Source of the DNA: Algoriphagus taiwanensis
GTDB lineage: Bacteria > Bacteroidota > Bacteroidia > Cytophagales > Cyclobacteriaceae
Assembly: GCF_036245645.1 (NCBI RefSeq)
Contig: NZ_BTPE01000012.1
Coordinates: 92,119 to 156,118 of the forward strand
Direction of reading: 5' to 3'
DNA length: 64,000 bases
Shown here: positions 1 through 9,844 of the stretch, piece by piece
Layout: each line of letters opens with the position of its first letter
Position numbering within the stretch: the first letter of the stretch is position 1
Program-made: the position numbers and the translations under genes
The notes under the pieces: model-generated
Seen by the model: the letters and a program-made list of their open reading frames with translations, nothing else
Databases searched by the model: none
Told to the model about the DNA's origin: nothing

Positions 1-378
1 AACTTCAAAGGTGGTTCTCAAGAATCTTGAATCAGGATTTGGTTGAAAATCTGCAGCCTGCAAAGTAGACACCAAGACATCATTTGCAGGAGTAAATTCC
101 AAACCTACTCCAGGAATCAATCTTCTATGTCTTACTCGGATTTCTACAGTTTCTACTGTAGCACCGTCTTCATTGTCTACTGCTTCTAGAGTCAAGGCAA
201 ATTTGGAATTGGCCAAGTCGAAGAAGTTAAACGTCGTGCTTGTACGCGCGATTGTTCTCAAATAAGCACCGTTATCGAAATCAGTGTAAGGCACATTTGG
301 CGTTACCGTATCTCTACAGGAGCTTAGAAAGACAAGGGCCATTGCGAGCAAGCCGAAACTATATTTTAGCATTTTCAT
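1..378 (-). CDS. Lipoprotein downstream of susCD (partial, runs off left edge)
   Basis: The first 126 codons read on the minus strand from ATG at 378 stay open to the window edge, so the C-terminus is missing. The N-terminus has a lysine-containing start, a hydrophobic stretch and a lipobox (FLSSC, Cys at residue 21), which predicts an outer-membrane or periplasmic lipoprotein. The visible mature part is beta-rich with no catalytic motif I recognise. It begins 18 bp after the stop of the SusD-like gene and is the third gene of that operon. By position it could be a SusE/SusF-like surface glycan-binding or accessory lipoprotein; that is inference from context only. Confidence 0.75.
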   Translation of the reverse strand, partial: MKMLKYSFGLLAMALVFLSSCRDTVTPNVPYTDFDNGAYLRTIARTSTTFNFFDLANSKFALTLEAVDNEDGATVETVEIRVRHRRLIPGVGLEFTPANDVLVSTLQAADFQPNPDSRFLRTTFEV

Positions 379-396
379 GTTTTTCTAATTTTTTGG

Positions 397-2046
397 TTAA
401 TAAATCCAAGGTGAAGGAGGATTATTATCCCAGAACACCTGCTGAGCTAGATTATCCTTTTGCTTAGCATTAGTGTTGGTTACAACATAGTTGTTAGGAT
501 AGAAGAAAGAACGGATAAATGGACCCGGAATTTCTTCCAACGCAGGCTGCATGTTCAAAGGCATACCAGTTCTTCTATACAGATTGTAAGACTCAACACC
601 ATTACCATATAGAGACAACCAATATTCAGTAGCAACGAGATTCATTCTTTCAGTATTGTTGGCAGCTTCATCATATCGAGCACCTACAAACGCCAAGTAA
701 TTGTCTTTGGATCTTGTATACTGATCATCAGGTTCAAATGTACGAATTGCAGCACCTTGAGCACTTGCCAAAGCAAAAGCTCTAACGAAATTCATTTGCT
801 TAGTAATTCCAGAAAGCATTAAGGCCTTAGCATCGCCAGTTGTACCTAAGGTAATCGCTGCCTCTGCCAACATGAAGTCTACATAAGCGGCCAACATAAT
901 CGGATGAATTCCGGCACCTGCAGCTCCTAAGGAAGGGTTGTTTACAGGAGCAGCAGAATTGTCATCAAATCGGCCACCCGCAGGGTACGTACCATAGGCA
1001 GTTCTTCTCAAACCATCTGGTGGAATACCGTCTGGGTCCAAATGATCTCTACCCCAATAACCTCTAGTTCCTGGATTACAGTATATATAACCACCCACCA
1101 AATACTGTGGAGGAGGTAGTTGTGTAATACACTCTTGTTCATCAGGGTTAGTGGTATTGGTCAAAGACTGACGATACATGTAATATCTCACTCGAGGGTC
1201 ATCAAAACCTTTTTCTTCAGTCAAATGCCACATGTAATAGGTAGACTGATAGTCACCACCACCAGAAGTATACTGACCAGCAAACTTAGGATGTCTAGAA
1301 TCTGGGTCAGCCTGAGAAGTACCAAACCGGAAGACGAAGTCATCACCTGTACCCAACATGTTGTTCTCAGCGATCAGCGCATTGATACCTGCAGTAGAAC
1401 CAGAAGGATCAACCAGTCTTTTCGTAATGAAATATCTCAGTTTCAAGGTATTTACCAACTTTATCCAACGAGTATAATTTCTGTTGTAGAAATAGTCATT
1501 TGGATTACCTGCTGATTGGGCAGTAAAGTGAGCAGCAGCTTCGTTAAGCAGACCAAAAGCAGCTTCGTATACCGCAGCTCCAGAATCTACATTTGGATTG
1601 AAGTTAGCCGCATCCAAAGCTTCAGAGAAAGGAACATCTCCGAAGGTATCTACCAAATCAAACAACACCATCGCCTTGATGGTCTTGGCAATACCCATGT
1701 GTCTTTGGAAGTTGGAAGCCTCTGCCAAAGGAAGCAAGAAGTCAACATCCGCCAAAATTCCGGCATACGCTGTAGACCAAGTACCATTCTTTGAAGGTGG
1801 CGTATAAGCCAATTCATACAGAGCGGAACCTTGGTTGATCATACGAGTCAGTCTTTCCCCGTCATCAGACAGACCAAACCAAAGACCTGTATAACCTAAT
1901 TGTATACTGTTCAAAAGAAAATCCGGAGAAGCCGTTTGTGCGTTTACCGCATTTGGGTTTTCCAAAAGTTCATCTAGTTTTTCTTCACATGACGTGGCAA
2001 AAAGCACGCTAGCTGCCAAGGTCATGCTATATAGAATTCTTTTCAT
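397..2046 (-). CDS. SusD/RagB-family nutrient-binding outer-membrane lipoprotein
   Basis: This 549-residue protein has a lipoprotein signal (lipobox LFATSC, Cys at residue 20) followed by the EEKLDELLENPNA start typical of the SusD-like branch with NPNA near the N-terminus. Family members sit on the cell surface as the lid of a SusC barrel and capture oligosaccharides or peptides before import. The length fits the family. It lies 18 bp downstream of the SusC-type gene and is almost certainly co-transcribed with it. No glycoside hydrolase, sulfatase or peptidase lies next to the pair inside the window, so the substrate cannot be inferred. Confidence 0.93.
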   Translation of the reverse strand: MKRILYSMTLAASVLFATSCEEKLDELLENPNAVNAQTASPDFLLNSIQLGYTGLWFGLSDDGERLTRMINQGSALYELAYTPPSKNGTWSTAYAGILADVDFLLPLAEASNFQRHMGIAKTIKAMVLFDLVDTFGDVPFSEALDAANFNPNVDSGAAVYEAAFGLLNEAAAHFTAQSAGNPNDYFYNRNYTRWIKLVNTLKLRYFITKRLVDPSGSTAGINALIAENNMLGTGDDFVFRFGTSQADPDSRHPKFAGQYTSGGGDYQSTYYMWHLTEEKGFDDPRVRYYMYRQSLTNTTNPDEQECITQLPPPQYLVGGYIYCNPGTRGYWGRDHLDPDGIPPDGLRRTAYGTYPAGGRFDDNSAAPVNNPSLGAAGAGIHPIMLAAYVDFMLAEAAITLGTTGDAKALMLSGITKQMNFVRAFALASAQGAAIRTFEPDDQYTRSKDNYLAFVGARYDEAANNTERMNLVATEYWLSLYGNGVESYNLYRRTGMPLNMQPALEEIPGPFIRSFFYPNNYVVTNTNAKQKDNLAQQVFWDNNPPSPWIY

Positions 2047-2064
2047 ATTAGTGTCTGTTTAGGG

Positions 2065-5000
2065 TTAGAATGTAAGGGTTAACGTTCCACCCAATCTTCT
2101 TGAGCTAGGTCCAGTCACGAAATCAAATCCAAGTCCGTTACCAACACCCGTTCCCAACACGTCCACATCAAAGTTCATGTTAGGTGGGAAGTTAGCAGCC
2201 AAGAACCAAAGATTGGTTCCGCTTACTGCGATTGAAGCTCTCTTGAAAGGAGTCTTAGACATCAGGTTATTTGGAAGCTGATAAGCCAAAGACACTTCAC
2301 GAAGTCTCCACATACTTCCATCGAATACGTTTGGCTCATCAGTAGCTCCTTGGTATCCTGAGAAGAAGTAGTCAGAAGCAGTGATTTGGTAATCGTTAGG
2401 AATATAGTTTGGAGATCCATCAGCTTTTACTCCATCTTGTCTTACACCTGGCATGATGAAGGTCATTTCACGATCTGCTACTGGATCTTTGGTTACACCT
2501 CGAGCCAATGTTGCAGTTACAGTATTGGAGAATACAGCACCTTTGTGACGGTATTCCAACATGAAGTTGAACGTGAATCCTTTGTAAGTAAAGTTGTTGA
2601 TCCAAGAACCAGTCCACTGAGGGTTAGGATCTCCCAATTCTACCAAGTCAACAGCGGCTTTGTGCACCCCATTGGAAAGAATGATTGGTTGTCCGGCAAA
2701 TTCTTGGCCTTCAGGCACTCGGTCAAAACCAACACCTTTGATGATGTTGAATGGTCTTCCTGGGATAGCGAAGTTACCTAGGGTTGTAAAACCGGCAACT
2801 ACAATTTCTTCCAATCCACCACCCAACTCAAGCACTTCACTTCGGTATTTTGACCAGTTCAAAGTGGAATTCCACTCAAATCCTGAAGCTGTAGATACCG
2901 GAGTTACTGTGGCCTGAAGTTCAGCACCACGAGTTCTGATTTTACCGATGTTGGTAAACGTGCTGGTAAATCCAGTAGAAGGGTCAATTGGTGCAGAGGT
3001 GATCAAGTCAGAAGTATTTTTCTCATACAAAGAGAGATCGAATCTCAATTTATTGTTGAACATCACTGCTTCAACACCAAATTCCAATTCACCGATCAAT
3101 TCAGGTCTCAAATTAGGGTTACCCAACTGATTGGCTACTGCGTGAGTAGAAGTTACTCCATTTCTATCAAATGCACGTGCAGATTGATTCAGGATATTTC
3201 TGGTTCTGTATGGTGAAGGATAACCAGCAGAAGTACCATAACCCAATCTCAACTTTAGATCATTGACAGTAGAAGAATTCCAATCAAAGGCGGTAGTTGG
3301 GATAAAGGAAATGGAAGCACCTGGATAAATAATGCTTCTGTTTTCAGGCTCCAAAGTAGAAGTCCAGTCATTTCTAGCTGACAAGTTCAAGAACAAGTAG
3401 TCAGAATAATCGAAAGTCAAGTTGGTGTAAACACCAAATCTTCTTTCCTGAACGATGAAGTTCATGTTACCGCCAGAATAGGCATCATTACTAGAAGAGT
3501 TGGTGAAGTTGGAGTGACGGAACAAACCGAAAGCCAACTGACCCTGAGAAGCAACACCTACTTGCTCATAGTCATCAAATCGAGAGTTACCACCGATCAA
3601 AGCACTCATTCCGAATTTCTCAGAGAAGTCCTTCTTCCAGTTGATGATCAAATCTTGGTTCCAAATGGTATTGGTGATATTGATCGTTCTGTAATAACCT
3701 GAAGTGGTTGCCAAAGAAGAAGAAGGTCCACCTCTGTTGTATCTCAATTCCTGTACTTCAGAGTAGGTATCCAATCCCAATCGGTAAGTGATGGAGAAGT
3801 TGTCATTGATATCATAGTTCACTGAAGTAGAATTGAAGAAACGGCTTACATCAGAAGAGTTAACATAGTTTCTTACCAACCAGTTAGGGTTTACGATATC
3901 GTTACCGCCTCTATAGTAAACGGAGCTTCTATCCACTGGATTCTCGAAAGGCAAACCTGCCAAATCAACAGATCTTGGAGTATAAAGCACGTGTGCGAAT
4001 ACAGAAGGAATACCACCTGATGGACCAGAACCGAATGCTGCGTTAACTGGAGGAGTCAACAAATTGGTGATCGCATAGGTAAATGAAGAATTCACAGAAA
4101 GTTTGTCGGTAATCGCTGAGTTGATACCCAAACCGAAGTTGAATTTCTCCAACTCGTTACCCGGAAGATATCCTTCCTCATCTGTATATCCAAAGCTGGC
4201 ATTGAAGCCGGTACGATCAGAACCACCTGCAATCTGAACAGAAGTATTGGATACCAAACCTGTTCTGAAGAAGATTTCTGAAGGATCAGCATACGCCTTG
4301 TACTCATACTGAACTGGAGTACCACCTACGACACCATCTACCCAAAACTCAGGGAAAGCATTTCGGACGGCAGCTACAGAAGATGTAGCATAAGGGTGGT
4401 TAACTGTACGTCCTTCATCCATTCTAGGTCCAAAGTTGGAGAAAAAGAATCCAGGAGCTTGCTGGAAACCATTTCCATATACTTGGCCATAGGTTGGCAA
4501 AGAAGCTGCCTCGTTTGCAAAGAAGGACTGGTTGACAGTTACCTCAGCAGCTTTTCTTTTAGATGCACCAGACTTGGTAGTAATCAAGATTACCCCGTTT
4601 CGACCTTGGTCACCGTAAAGAACTGTTGCAGAAAGACCTTTCAATACAGACATGCTCTCGATGTTGTTTGGATCGATATCCAAGAATCGGGAAGAAGTCG
4701 CAGCACCACCGGTAGTAAATCCGTTAGCATTGTTGGTGCTGGTGTTGAAAGGAACACCGTCTACTACGAATAGAGGCTGGTTAGAACCAGTTGCAGAAGA
4801 GTAACCACGGATTACCATGTTGGTACCCGAACCGGACATACCATTGGTAGAGGTGATGTTTACCCCTGGTACTTTTCCTTGCAATACACGGGCAACGTCA
4901 GCTTCAGGGCGATTTTCCAGCTGCTCATTGCCTACTGAAGTTACAGCGTAACCCAGCGCTTTCTTTTCTCTTTCGATACCGATCGCCGTTACTACCACTT

Positions 5001-5316
5001 CGGATAGTTGGGACGCGTCGGTCGTCAGAGTGACATTCACTACGGAACGATTGCCAATTGCTTCTTCAACGGACTTGAGTCCGACAAAAGAGAAAATCAG
5101 AACATCTGAACCCGCAGGTACATTAATGGAATAATTACCATCCAAATCGGTGGTAGTACCCACTGTCGTACCCTTGACGAGAACAGTTGCTCCTGGCAAC
5201 CCTAATCCGTCTTCCTCGGAAATTACCTGTCCGGTAATTACCCGTTGTTGCGCCGACACCTCATAACTGAGGGCCATGGTGAAAAGCGCAACAACAAAGA
5301 GTAAAGCTTTTCTCAT
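2065..5316 (-). CDS. SusC/RagA-family TonB-linked outer-membrane transporter
   Basis: This 1083-residue protein has a signal peptide (cleavage near SYEVSAQ), an N-terminal carboxypeptidase-regulatory-like domain (about residues 24-110, with the GxPGATVLVKGTTVGTTTD pattern), a TonB plug domain (about 115-250, including GYSSATGSNQPLFVVDGVP and YGDQGRNGVILITTK) and a C-terminal beta-barrel ending in TLTF. It imports the ligand captured by the SusD partner using TonB energy. No anti-sigma or ECF sigma gene is adjacent, and the protein lacks an obvious extra N-terminal signalling domain, so regulation is not visible. It is the first gene of the operon and follows a 445-bp AT-rich intergenic region. 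Confidence 0.95.
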   Translation of the reverse strand: MRKALLFVVALFTMALSYEVSAQQRVITGQVISEEDGLGLPGATVLVKGTTVGTTTDLDGNYSINVPAGSDVLIFSFVGLKSVEEAIGNRSVVNVTLTTDASQLSEVVVTAIGIEREKKALGYAVTSVGNEQLENRPEADVARVLQGKVPGVNITSTNGMSGSGTNMVIRGYSSATGSNQPLFVVDGVPFNTSTNNANGFTTGGAATSSRFLDIDPNNIESMSVLKGLSATVLYGDQGRNGVILITTKSGASKRKAAEVTVNQSFFANEAASLPTYGQVYGNGFQQAPGFFFSNFGPRMDEGRTVNHPYATSSVAAVRNAFPEFWVDGVVGGTPVQYEYKAYADPSEIFFRTGLVSNTSVQIAGGSDRTGFNASFGYTDEEGYLPGNELEKFNFGLGINSAITDKLSVNSSFTYAITNLLTPPVNAAFGSGPSGGIPSVFAHVLYTPRSVDLAGLPFENPVDRSSVYYRGGNDIVNPNWLVRNYVNSSDVSRFFNSTSVNYDINDNFSITYRLGLDTYSEVQELRYNRGGPSSSLATTSGYYRTINITNTIWNQDLIINWKKDFSEKFGMSALIGGNSRFDDYEQVGVASQGQLAFGLFRHSNFTNSSSNDAYSGGNMNFIVQERRFGVYTNLTFDYSDYLFLNLSARNDWTSTLEPENRSIIYPGASISFIPTTAFDWNSSTVNDLKLRLGYGTSAGYPSPYRTRNILNQSARAFDRNGVTSTHAVANQLGNPNLRPELIGELEFGVEAVMFNNKLRFDLSLYEKNTSDLITSAPIDPSTGFTSTFTNIGKIRTRGAELQATVTPVSTASGFEWNSTLNWSKYRSEVLELGGGLEEIVVAGFTTLGNFAIPGRPFNIIKGVGFDRVPEGQEFAGQPIILSNGVHKAAVDLVELGDPNPQWTGSWINNFTYKGFTFNFMLEYRHKGAVFSNTVTATLARGVTKDPVADREMTFIMPGVRQDGVKADGSPNYIPNDYQITASDYFFSGYQGATDEPNVFDGSMWRLREVSLAYQLPNNLMSKTPFKRASIAVSGTNLWFLAANFPPNMNFDVDVLGTGVGNGLGFDFVTGPSSRRLGGTLTLTF

Positions 5317-5727
5317 AAGGTATTTAGTTTAGTTGATCCGTAAAGAAAATTTATTCTTTTTTAATTTCAAAAGCGGTAAAAATTTCGTCTAAGCGGAAGA
5401 AAAAGCTAATTATTTGGCGTACCACCCTATTATTAACAATATTTAACTGCCAAGGACAGATTTTTTAACATTGGCAAAACAATATTTCGAGAAATGGCAA
5501 AAAAGTAAAAAATCAAAAAAAGATTGAAATTGAAAAAAAACTCAAAATGACGCTCATTTATTGAATTTTCTGCTGTTTTAGATGAAAAAATGCACTCAAA
5601 TTCGCTTTTTCAATATAAAATTCTGATTTATACTATTTTTAAAAAATCTGATCCATTCTTTTTTGTTTAAACAAAATATTCGATTCCTTATTGATCAATA
5701 ATTTTCGATTTTTTTGCAAAAAATGAA
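5317..5727. other. AT-rich intergenic region upstream of susC
   Basis: About 410 bp without a gene, very AT-rich with many A and T runs. It separates the susC start from the terminator of the neighbouring operon and should hold the susC promoter and leader. I looked for a TAnnTTTG box on the minus strand and did not find a convincing one. Nothing else could be recognised. Confidence 0.6.
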
Positions 5728-5755
5728 AAAACCGGTTCATTTTTTAACCGGTTTT
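5728..5755 (-). terminator. Intrinsic terminator of the bshC operon
   Basis: A perfect 10-bp stem (AAAACCGGTT at 5728-5737 pairing with AACCGGTTTT at 5746-5755) with an 8-nt loop is followed on the minus strand by a T-rich tract. It lies just downstream of the stop of the small outer-membrane protein gene at 5762. Confidence 0.85.
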
Positions 5756-5761
5756 CCAATT

Positions 5762-6268
5762 TTAGAACGAATATCTTAACGTGAAGGCTGCTTCATCCCA
5801 CCACAGGTCCGTAAAGTCAACAAAATTATATGCAGGCTTCCAATCTAAGCTTAAATAGAAGTTTGTATTATAAAAATTATACTCCAGTCCAACTATAGCG
5901 TCTACTCCAAAAGCCCTGTAATCCTCTGTCCCTTTATATACCCACGGGGGTTCGGCTTTAGGTTCTTTCCAAATGCCATAATGAACACCTCCGCCTATGT
6001 ACCACTCCATCCCCCGAAACTCCCGGATGTCCATATGGTATTCGTAAAGCAAACTGGCATTCCACCCTTTCCATCTATTAAACACCATCAACTCCAAAGC
6101 AGACTGATCCGTGACAAAATGCTTGACAGACCCTCCCAAAGAGGTTCCACCACGGACTCCTACCATCACATTGTAATCTCTAAAACTGTATTGTGCATGG
6201 GTAGAGAGAAACGTAGTGCCATATAGTAAGGCAAAAATCAAAAAACGGATAATCGGGAATTTTCTCAA
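5762..6268 (-). CDS. Small secreted beta-barrel-like outer-membrane protein
   Basis: The 168-residue product has a signal peptide (cleavage near STHA-Q) and a mature part made of alternating aromatic/hydrophobic strands with Gly turns, ending in TLRYSF with a terminal Phe, which is the usual end of outer-membrane barrels. At this length it would form a barrel of about eight strands. I do not recognise the family. It is the last gene of the bshC/5-formyl-THF cyclo-ligase operon, 11 bp after the preceding stop, and is followed at once by a strong terminator. Confidence 0.75.
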   Translation of the reverse strand: MRKFPIIRFLIFALLYGTTFLSTHAQYSFRDYNVMVGVRGGTSLGGSVKHFVTDQSALELMVFNRWKGWNASLLYEYHMDIREFRGMEWYIGGGVHYGIWKEPKAEPPWVYKGTEDYRAFGVDAIVGLEYNFYNTNFYLSLDWKPAYNFVDFTDLWWDEAAFTLRYSF

Positions 6269-6279
6269 AGGGCGCTGAT

Positions 6280-6861
6280 TTAGGCTGAAAAAGTAAAGAC
6301 ATTTTCAGGAGTAATGCAATAATCCAGAGAAACATCATGGGGTTCGGCTTCTATTTGATCTTCTGGAGAAAAAAAGCTCAAACCCATTTTTACCACCGGT
6401 TGATTCATACTTCCCAAAAACGAGTCATAATATCCTTTCCCAAAACCCACCCGATTTCCTTTTTTGTCATAGGCCAATAGAGGCACAAATACCAATTGGA
6501 TTTTGGAAGAAGACACCTGAATGGATTCCTGAGGAACCGGTATACCCCACTCGTCTTCGAAAAACTCCGCTTCTCTTGGAAGTTTTAAGGTTTCAAGTTC
6601 GGTGGCGCTTCGATTTACCCGGGAAGTGTAAAGCGTCTTCCCTATCTTTTCCAATTCCTCTCTCAATAAGAAAGTATTGATCTCATTGAACTTGATAATT
6701 GGAAAAAACAGGTGAATATGCTCGATTTCAGGGTGAGCTTGTAACCAAGCCAATACCCGGTCCGCAATAGCTCTGGATCTTTTTTCTACTTCCTCAGGAT
6801 AAAACTCCATCCGCTTGGCCCGGTAGAAGGACCTCAATTGTTCTTTGGTGCTGGTGATCAT
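6280..6861 (-). CDS. fau: 5-formyltetrahydrofolate cyclo-ligase
   Basis: This 193-residue cytoplasmic enzyme converts 5-formyl-THF to 5,10-methenyl-THF with ATP, returning stored folate to the one-carbon pool. The diagnostic glycine-rich signature GNRVGFGKGYYD lies at about residues 137-148, and the N-terminal basic region with a conserved Arg/Lys pattern (KEQLRSFYRAKR) fits the family. Length is normal. Its start overlaps the end of bshC by 4 bp, which indicates translational coupling. Confidence 0.93.
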   Translation of the reverse strand: MITSTKEQLRSFYRAKRMEFYPEEVEKRSRAIADRVLAWLQAHPEIEHIHLFFPIIKFNEINTFLLREELEKIGKTLYTSRVNRSATELETLKLPREAEFFEDEWGIPVPQESIQVSSSKIQLVFVPLLAYDKKGNRVGFGKGYYDSFLGSMNQPVVKMGLSFFSPEDQIEAEPHDVSLDYCITPENVFTFSA

Positions 6862-8420
6862 TCGTATTGTAAAACAAATAGCTTAAACTCCAATGGGTCA
6901 AAATTCTCCATCAATTCAGATATCAACTTTGGATTTTCAAGGTAAAACTGCATGAAATTGACCGTCCGCTCCTGAGGCACACCTCCAGAAGCTGCAAAGT
7001 CCAATACTGCTTTGGCCCGAGCAAGAACCACCTCCTGCCTTCGTTCTTCGGCTTTCCTTAGCTTTCCCCCCAAATGGTCTAGAATTTTCAGACTCCGAAC
7101 CTGCGCCGCATCGAATGCCGATTTCAGACTCTTCTCCAAACCTTCTGCCTCGTTTCCTTTTTTCTGAAAAAGCTCAATTACTTGTCTTTTTTGCTCATCC
7201 ATATTGAAATCCACAGAAGCATGGGCCTCTACGTAGCTCTTTTTCCAGGAAGAAAAATCACTGAACAAATCCTCCACACTCCAACCCAGCTGATTCATTT
7301 TCCTTGAAGCAACTGAATCCAAAATCAACCCGAAATTTCTTGGCAATAAGACCGGAAAAGGGATTTGAAAATGGTCAAAGACTCCCTTCAGCTGCAACCA
7401 ATAAACCACCTCTGCCGGACCGCCCAAATAAGCCAGATTGGGGAGAATTATTTCCTGATAAAGGGGGCGAAGGACCACATTCGGGCTAAACCGCTCCGGA
7501 TGGGCCTGAATCAGGTCTTTCATTTCCTTTGGAGAAAAAGAAATTTCTGTATTCAAGACTCGATACTCCTCGCCTACTAGCTCAATGCGCTCTCTGATTC
7601 CCTTTTCCAGGTAAAAAAAGTTGATCTCTCGGGGATATATCTGACTTTTATAACCCAAGTCTTCCAGTCTTTGGGTGTAATCAGATGCTTGCTGGAAGGC
7701 GGAATGATAGAAAAGATCGTCTTCGATCACTGAAGCAAACTCCCACTTGAGACCCGAATGATTGCCATCCACTACAACCAAGCCCTCATCACCAAAAAGC
7801 CCATCTACATATTTTCTTACTGCTTCAGCGAGAGTTTTACTTTTTAAATATGCTTCTTTAAACACCTCCGGGGCAAAATGAATCTCTTTCATCCAGTCCC
7901 GAAAGCTCTGATCCAGCTCAAAATCCCCTACTGCTCCGGTCTGATTACTGTTCCATTGATACTTTTTGCCATCGAGTTTGAAATAATTGATTTCATCAAA
8001 ATCGTGATCCTCTGCCGCCATCCAATAGACCGGCACAAAGTGATAATCGGGAAATTCATCCTTCAGCTTTCTGGCCAGATTGATGGTGGACACAATCTTA
8101 TAGATGAAGTAGAGGGGACCGGTAAAGAGGTTCAATTGATGCCCTGTAGTCACGGTGAAGGTCTTCCCATCCAGTAAAGCATCCAGATTGGACTGTACCT
8201 CATCCTTGATCGTAAGGGATTGATACTGCTCCAAAAGCGCATTATGGAGAGTTTTTCGACTCGACTCCGGGAAAGCTTTTGCTTTAATTGCATCCTCAAA
8301 ACTTTCCAAACGTGGAAGGTGAGTATAAAAAGGACGGAGACTTTCTTTTCCCTTAATGTAATCCAAAAAAAATGATGAAAACTGGCCGGTTTTTTCAAGA
8401 TCAATACAGTACTTTTTCAT
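6858..8420 (-). CDS. bshC: Bacillithiol synthase BshC (cysteine-adding enzyme)
   Basis: BshC adds cysteine to glucosaminyl-malate in the last step of bacillithiol synthesis, the low-molecular-weight thiol that replaces glutathione in many Firmicutes and Bacteroidota. The 520-residue protein carries the family hallmark TTGHQLNLFTGPLYFIYKI near residues 91-109, the MAAEDHDFDEIN motif near 134-145 and a C-terminal coiled-coil segment (about 380-470). Length is typical. bshA and bshB are not in the window, so the pathway is split in this genome. It is the first gene of a three-gene operon. Confidence 0.95.
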   Translation of the reverse strand: MKKYCIDLEKTGQFSSFFLDYIKGKESLRPFYTHLPRLESFEDAIKAKAFPESSRKTLHNALLEQYQSLTIKDEVQSNLDALLDGKTFTVTTGHQLNLFTGPLYFIYKIVSTINLARKLKDEFPDYHFVPVYWMAAEDHDFDEINYFKLDGKKYQWNSNQTGAVGDFELDQSFRDWMKEIHFAPEVFKEAYLKSKTLAEAVRKYVDGLFGDEGLVVVDGNHSGLKWEFASVIEDDLFYHSAFQQASDYTQRLEDLGYKSQIYPREINFFYLEKGIRERIELVGEEYRVLNTEISFSPKEMKDLIQAHPERFSPNVVLRPLYQEIILPNLAYLGGPAEVVYWLQLKGVFDHFQIPFPVLLPRNFGLILDSVASRKMNQLGWSVEDLFSDFSSWKKSYVEAHASVDFNMDEQKRQVIELFQKKGNEAEGLEKSLKSAFDAAQVRSLKILDHLGGKLRKAEERRQEVVLARAKAVLDFAASGGVPQERTVNFMQFYLENPKLISELMENFDPLEFKLFVLQYE

Positions 8421-8602
8421 CTATGGGCGGAGTGATTTTGGGGAGAGTAACTGAGTCGTTTTGGTCAAAGTTCGTTTTTTTTTCCAAAAATCAGGACATC
8501 TTACATCAGTGGCAGTCAGAGAAGGCTAAATTGCTTTTTCTTTCTTAAAAAGAAACAAAATAACCCCTTGAACTTTTTATTTACCCGAAACATTCCCAAT
8601 TC

Positions 8603-9844
8603 ATGATTCCCTACCAAAGGAACTTCTTGGATAATGGTCTTGAAATCATCACCCATCAAGACCCGAATAGCAAGATTGCAGTATTCAACCTGCTTTATAA
8701 GGTAGGTTCCCGATTTGAAAAGCCCGGAAAAACCGGTTTAGCTCACTTTTTTGAGCATTTGATGTTTGGGAGCTCGGCAAATGTCCCGGAATTTGACCGG
8801 GCTTTGGAGCGGGCTGGCGGATCTTGCAATGCCTTTACCAGCCCGGATATCACCAATTACTACATGACTTTGCCCCCCAGCAATCTGGAGACGGCTTTCT
8901 GGCTGGAATCTGATCGCATGCTGCAACTGACTCTTTCAGAAAAAACGGTCGAAACTCAGCGGAAAGTGGTTTTGGAAGAATACAAGCAGCGCTATCTGAA
9001 TCAACCCTACGGAGATGTCTGGCACCATATGCGAAAGCTCGCTTACGATTCCCATCCTTATCGATGGCCGACCATTGGAGCATCGCTATCGGACATCGAA
9101 AACTACACGCAAGAAGATGTGTGGGAGTTTTACAAAGAAAATTACTTTCCGGCCAATGCCATTTTGGTGGTGGCAGGCAATATCGATCACCAAGAAGTCC
9201 TTCGGCTGGCCCAAAAATGGTTTGGTCCTATCCAAAACCCTAAGTTCAAATCAAAGTCTATTCCCAAAGAACTGCCCCAAACCGGCAGAAAAGTTCAGCA
9301 ACTGGAGGCCCGAGTTCCAACTGATGCTTTATATAAGGCGTTTAAAATGCCCGCTCGAGGAGAAGAAGGCTATTTGGAAGCGGATTTGATTACCGATTTG
9401 TTGGGATTTGGTAAGTCTTCGCTATTGGAGCAAAAACTTGTCAGAAACGGAGATCGATTTGCCTCGGTTGGTGCCTACATTACCGGTTCTGTAGATCCGG
9501 GGCTTTTGGTCTTTTCCGGAAAAATGGAGAAAAACATCAAGTCGATGCAGGCCGAGGAAGCCTTGGATGAAGTTTTGCAGGAGTTTTTGGCAAATACAGT
9601 TTCTGAAATTCAGCTTCAAAAAATCAAAAACCAATCGGAAAGCATGAAGGTCTACGAATCCATTCAGTTGCTTAACCGAGCGATGAATCTGGCCTATTAT
9701 GCCCATTTGGGAAATCCTGATATTTATGAGGAAGAATTTGTGAAAAAATCTGCCCTTGATCCGGACCGAATCCAAACCTGGGCAAAAAAACTTCTCAATG
9801 AAAATCAATCTTCTGTGATTTATTACCAAGCACAAGCACTATGA
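8603..9844 (+). CDS. M16-family zinc metallopeptidase
   Basis: The 413-residue protein carries the inverted zinc motif HFFEH (residues 48-52) and, downstream, the acidic ligand region VVLEEYKQ, as in processing-peptidase-like enzymes. It contains one active N-terminal half plus one substrate-binding half, so it is a single-length M16 protein and not a pitrilysin-size fusion. No signal peptide is visible, so it is probably cytoplasmic. In many Bacteroidota a second inactive M16 partner follows; here ispF follows instead, overlapping by 4 bp. The physiological substrate cannot be told from sequence. Confidence 0.9.
   Translation: MIPYQRNFLDNGLEIITHQDPNSKIAVFNLLYKVGSRFEKPGKTGLAHFFEHLMFGSSANVPEFDRALERAGGSCNAFTSPDITNYYMTLPPSNLETAFWLESDRMLQLTLSEKTVETQRKVVLEEYKQRYLNQPYGDVWHHMRKLAYDSHPYRWPTIGASLSDIENYTQEDVWEFYKENYFPANAILVVAGNIDHQEVLRLAQKWFGPIQNPKFKSKSIPKELPQTGRKVQQLEARVPTDALYKAFKMPARGEEGYLEADLITDLLGFGKSSLLEQKLVRNGDRFASVGAYITGSVDPGLLVFSGKMEKNIKSMQAEEALDEVLQEFLANTVSEIQLQKIKNQSESMKVYESIQLLNRAMNLAYYAHLGNPDIYEEEFVKKSALDPDRIQTWAKKLLNENQSSVIYYQAQAL

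Noticed and set aside
5317..5727. susC promoter
   Set aside because: No convincing TAnnTTTG with a -33 element was seen on the minus strand, so I did not place one.
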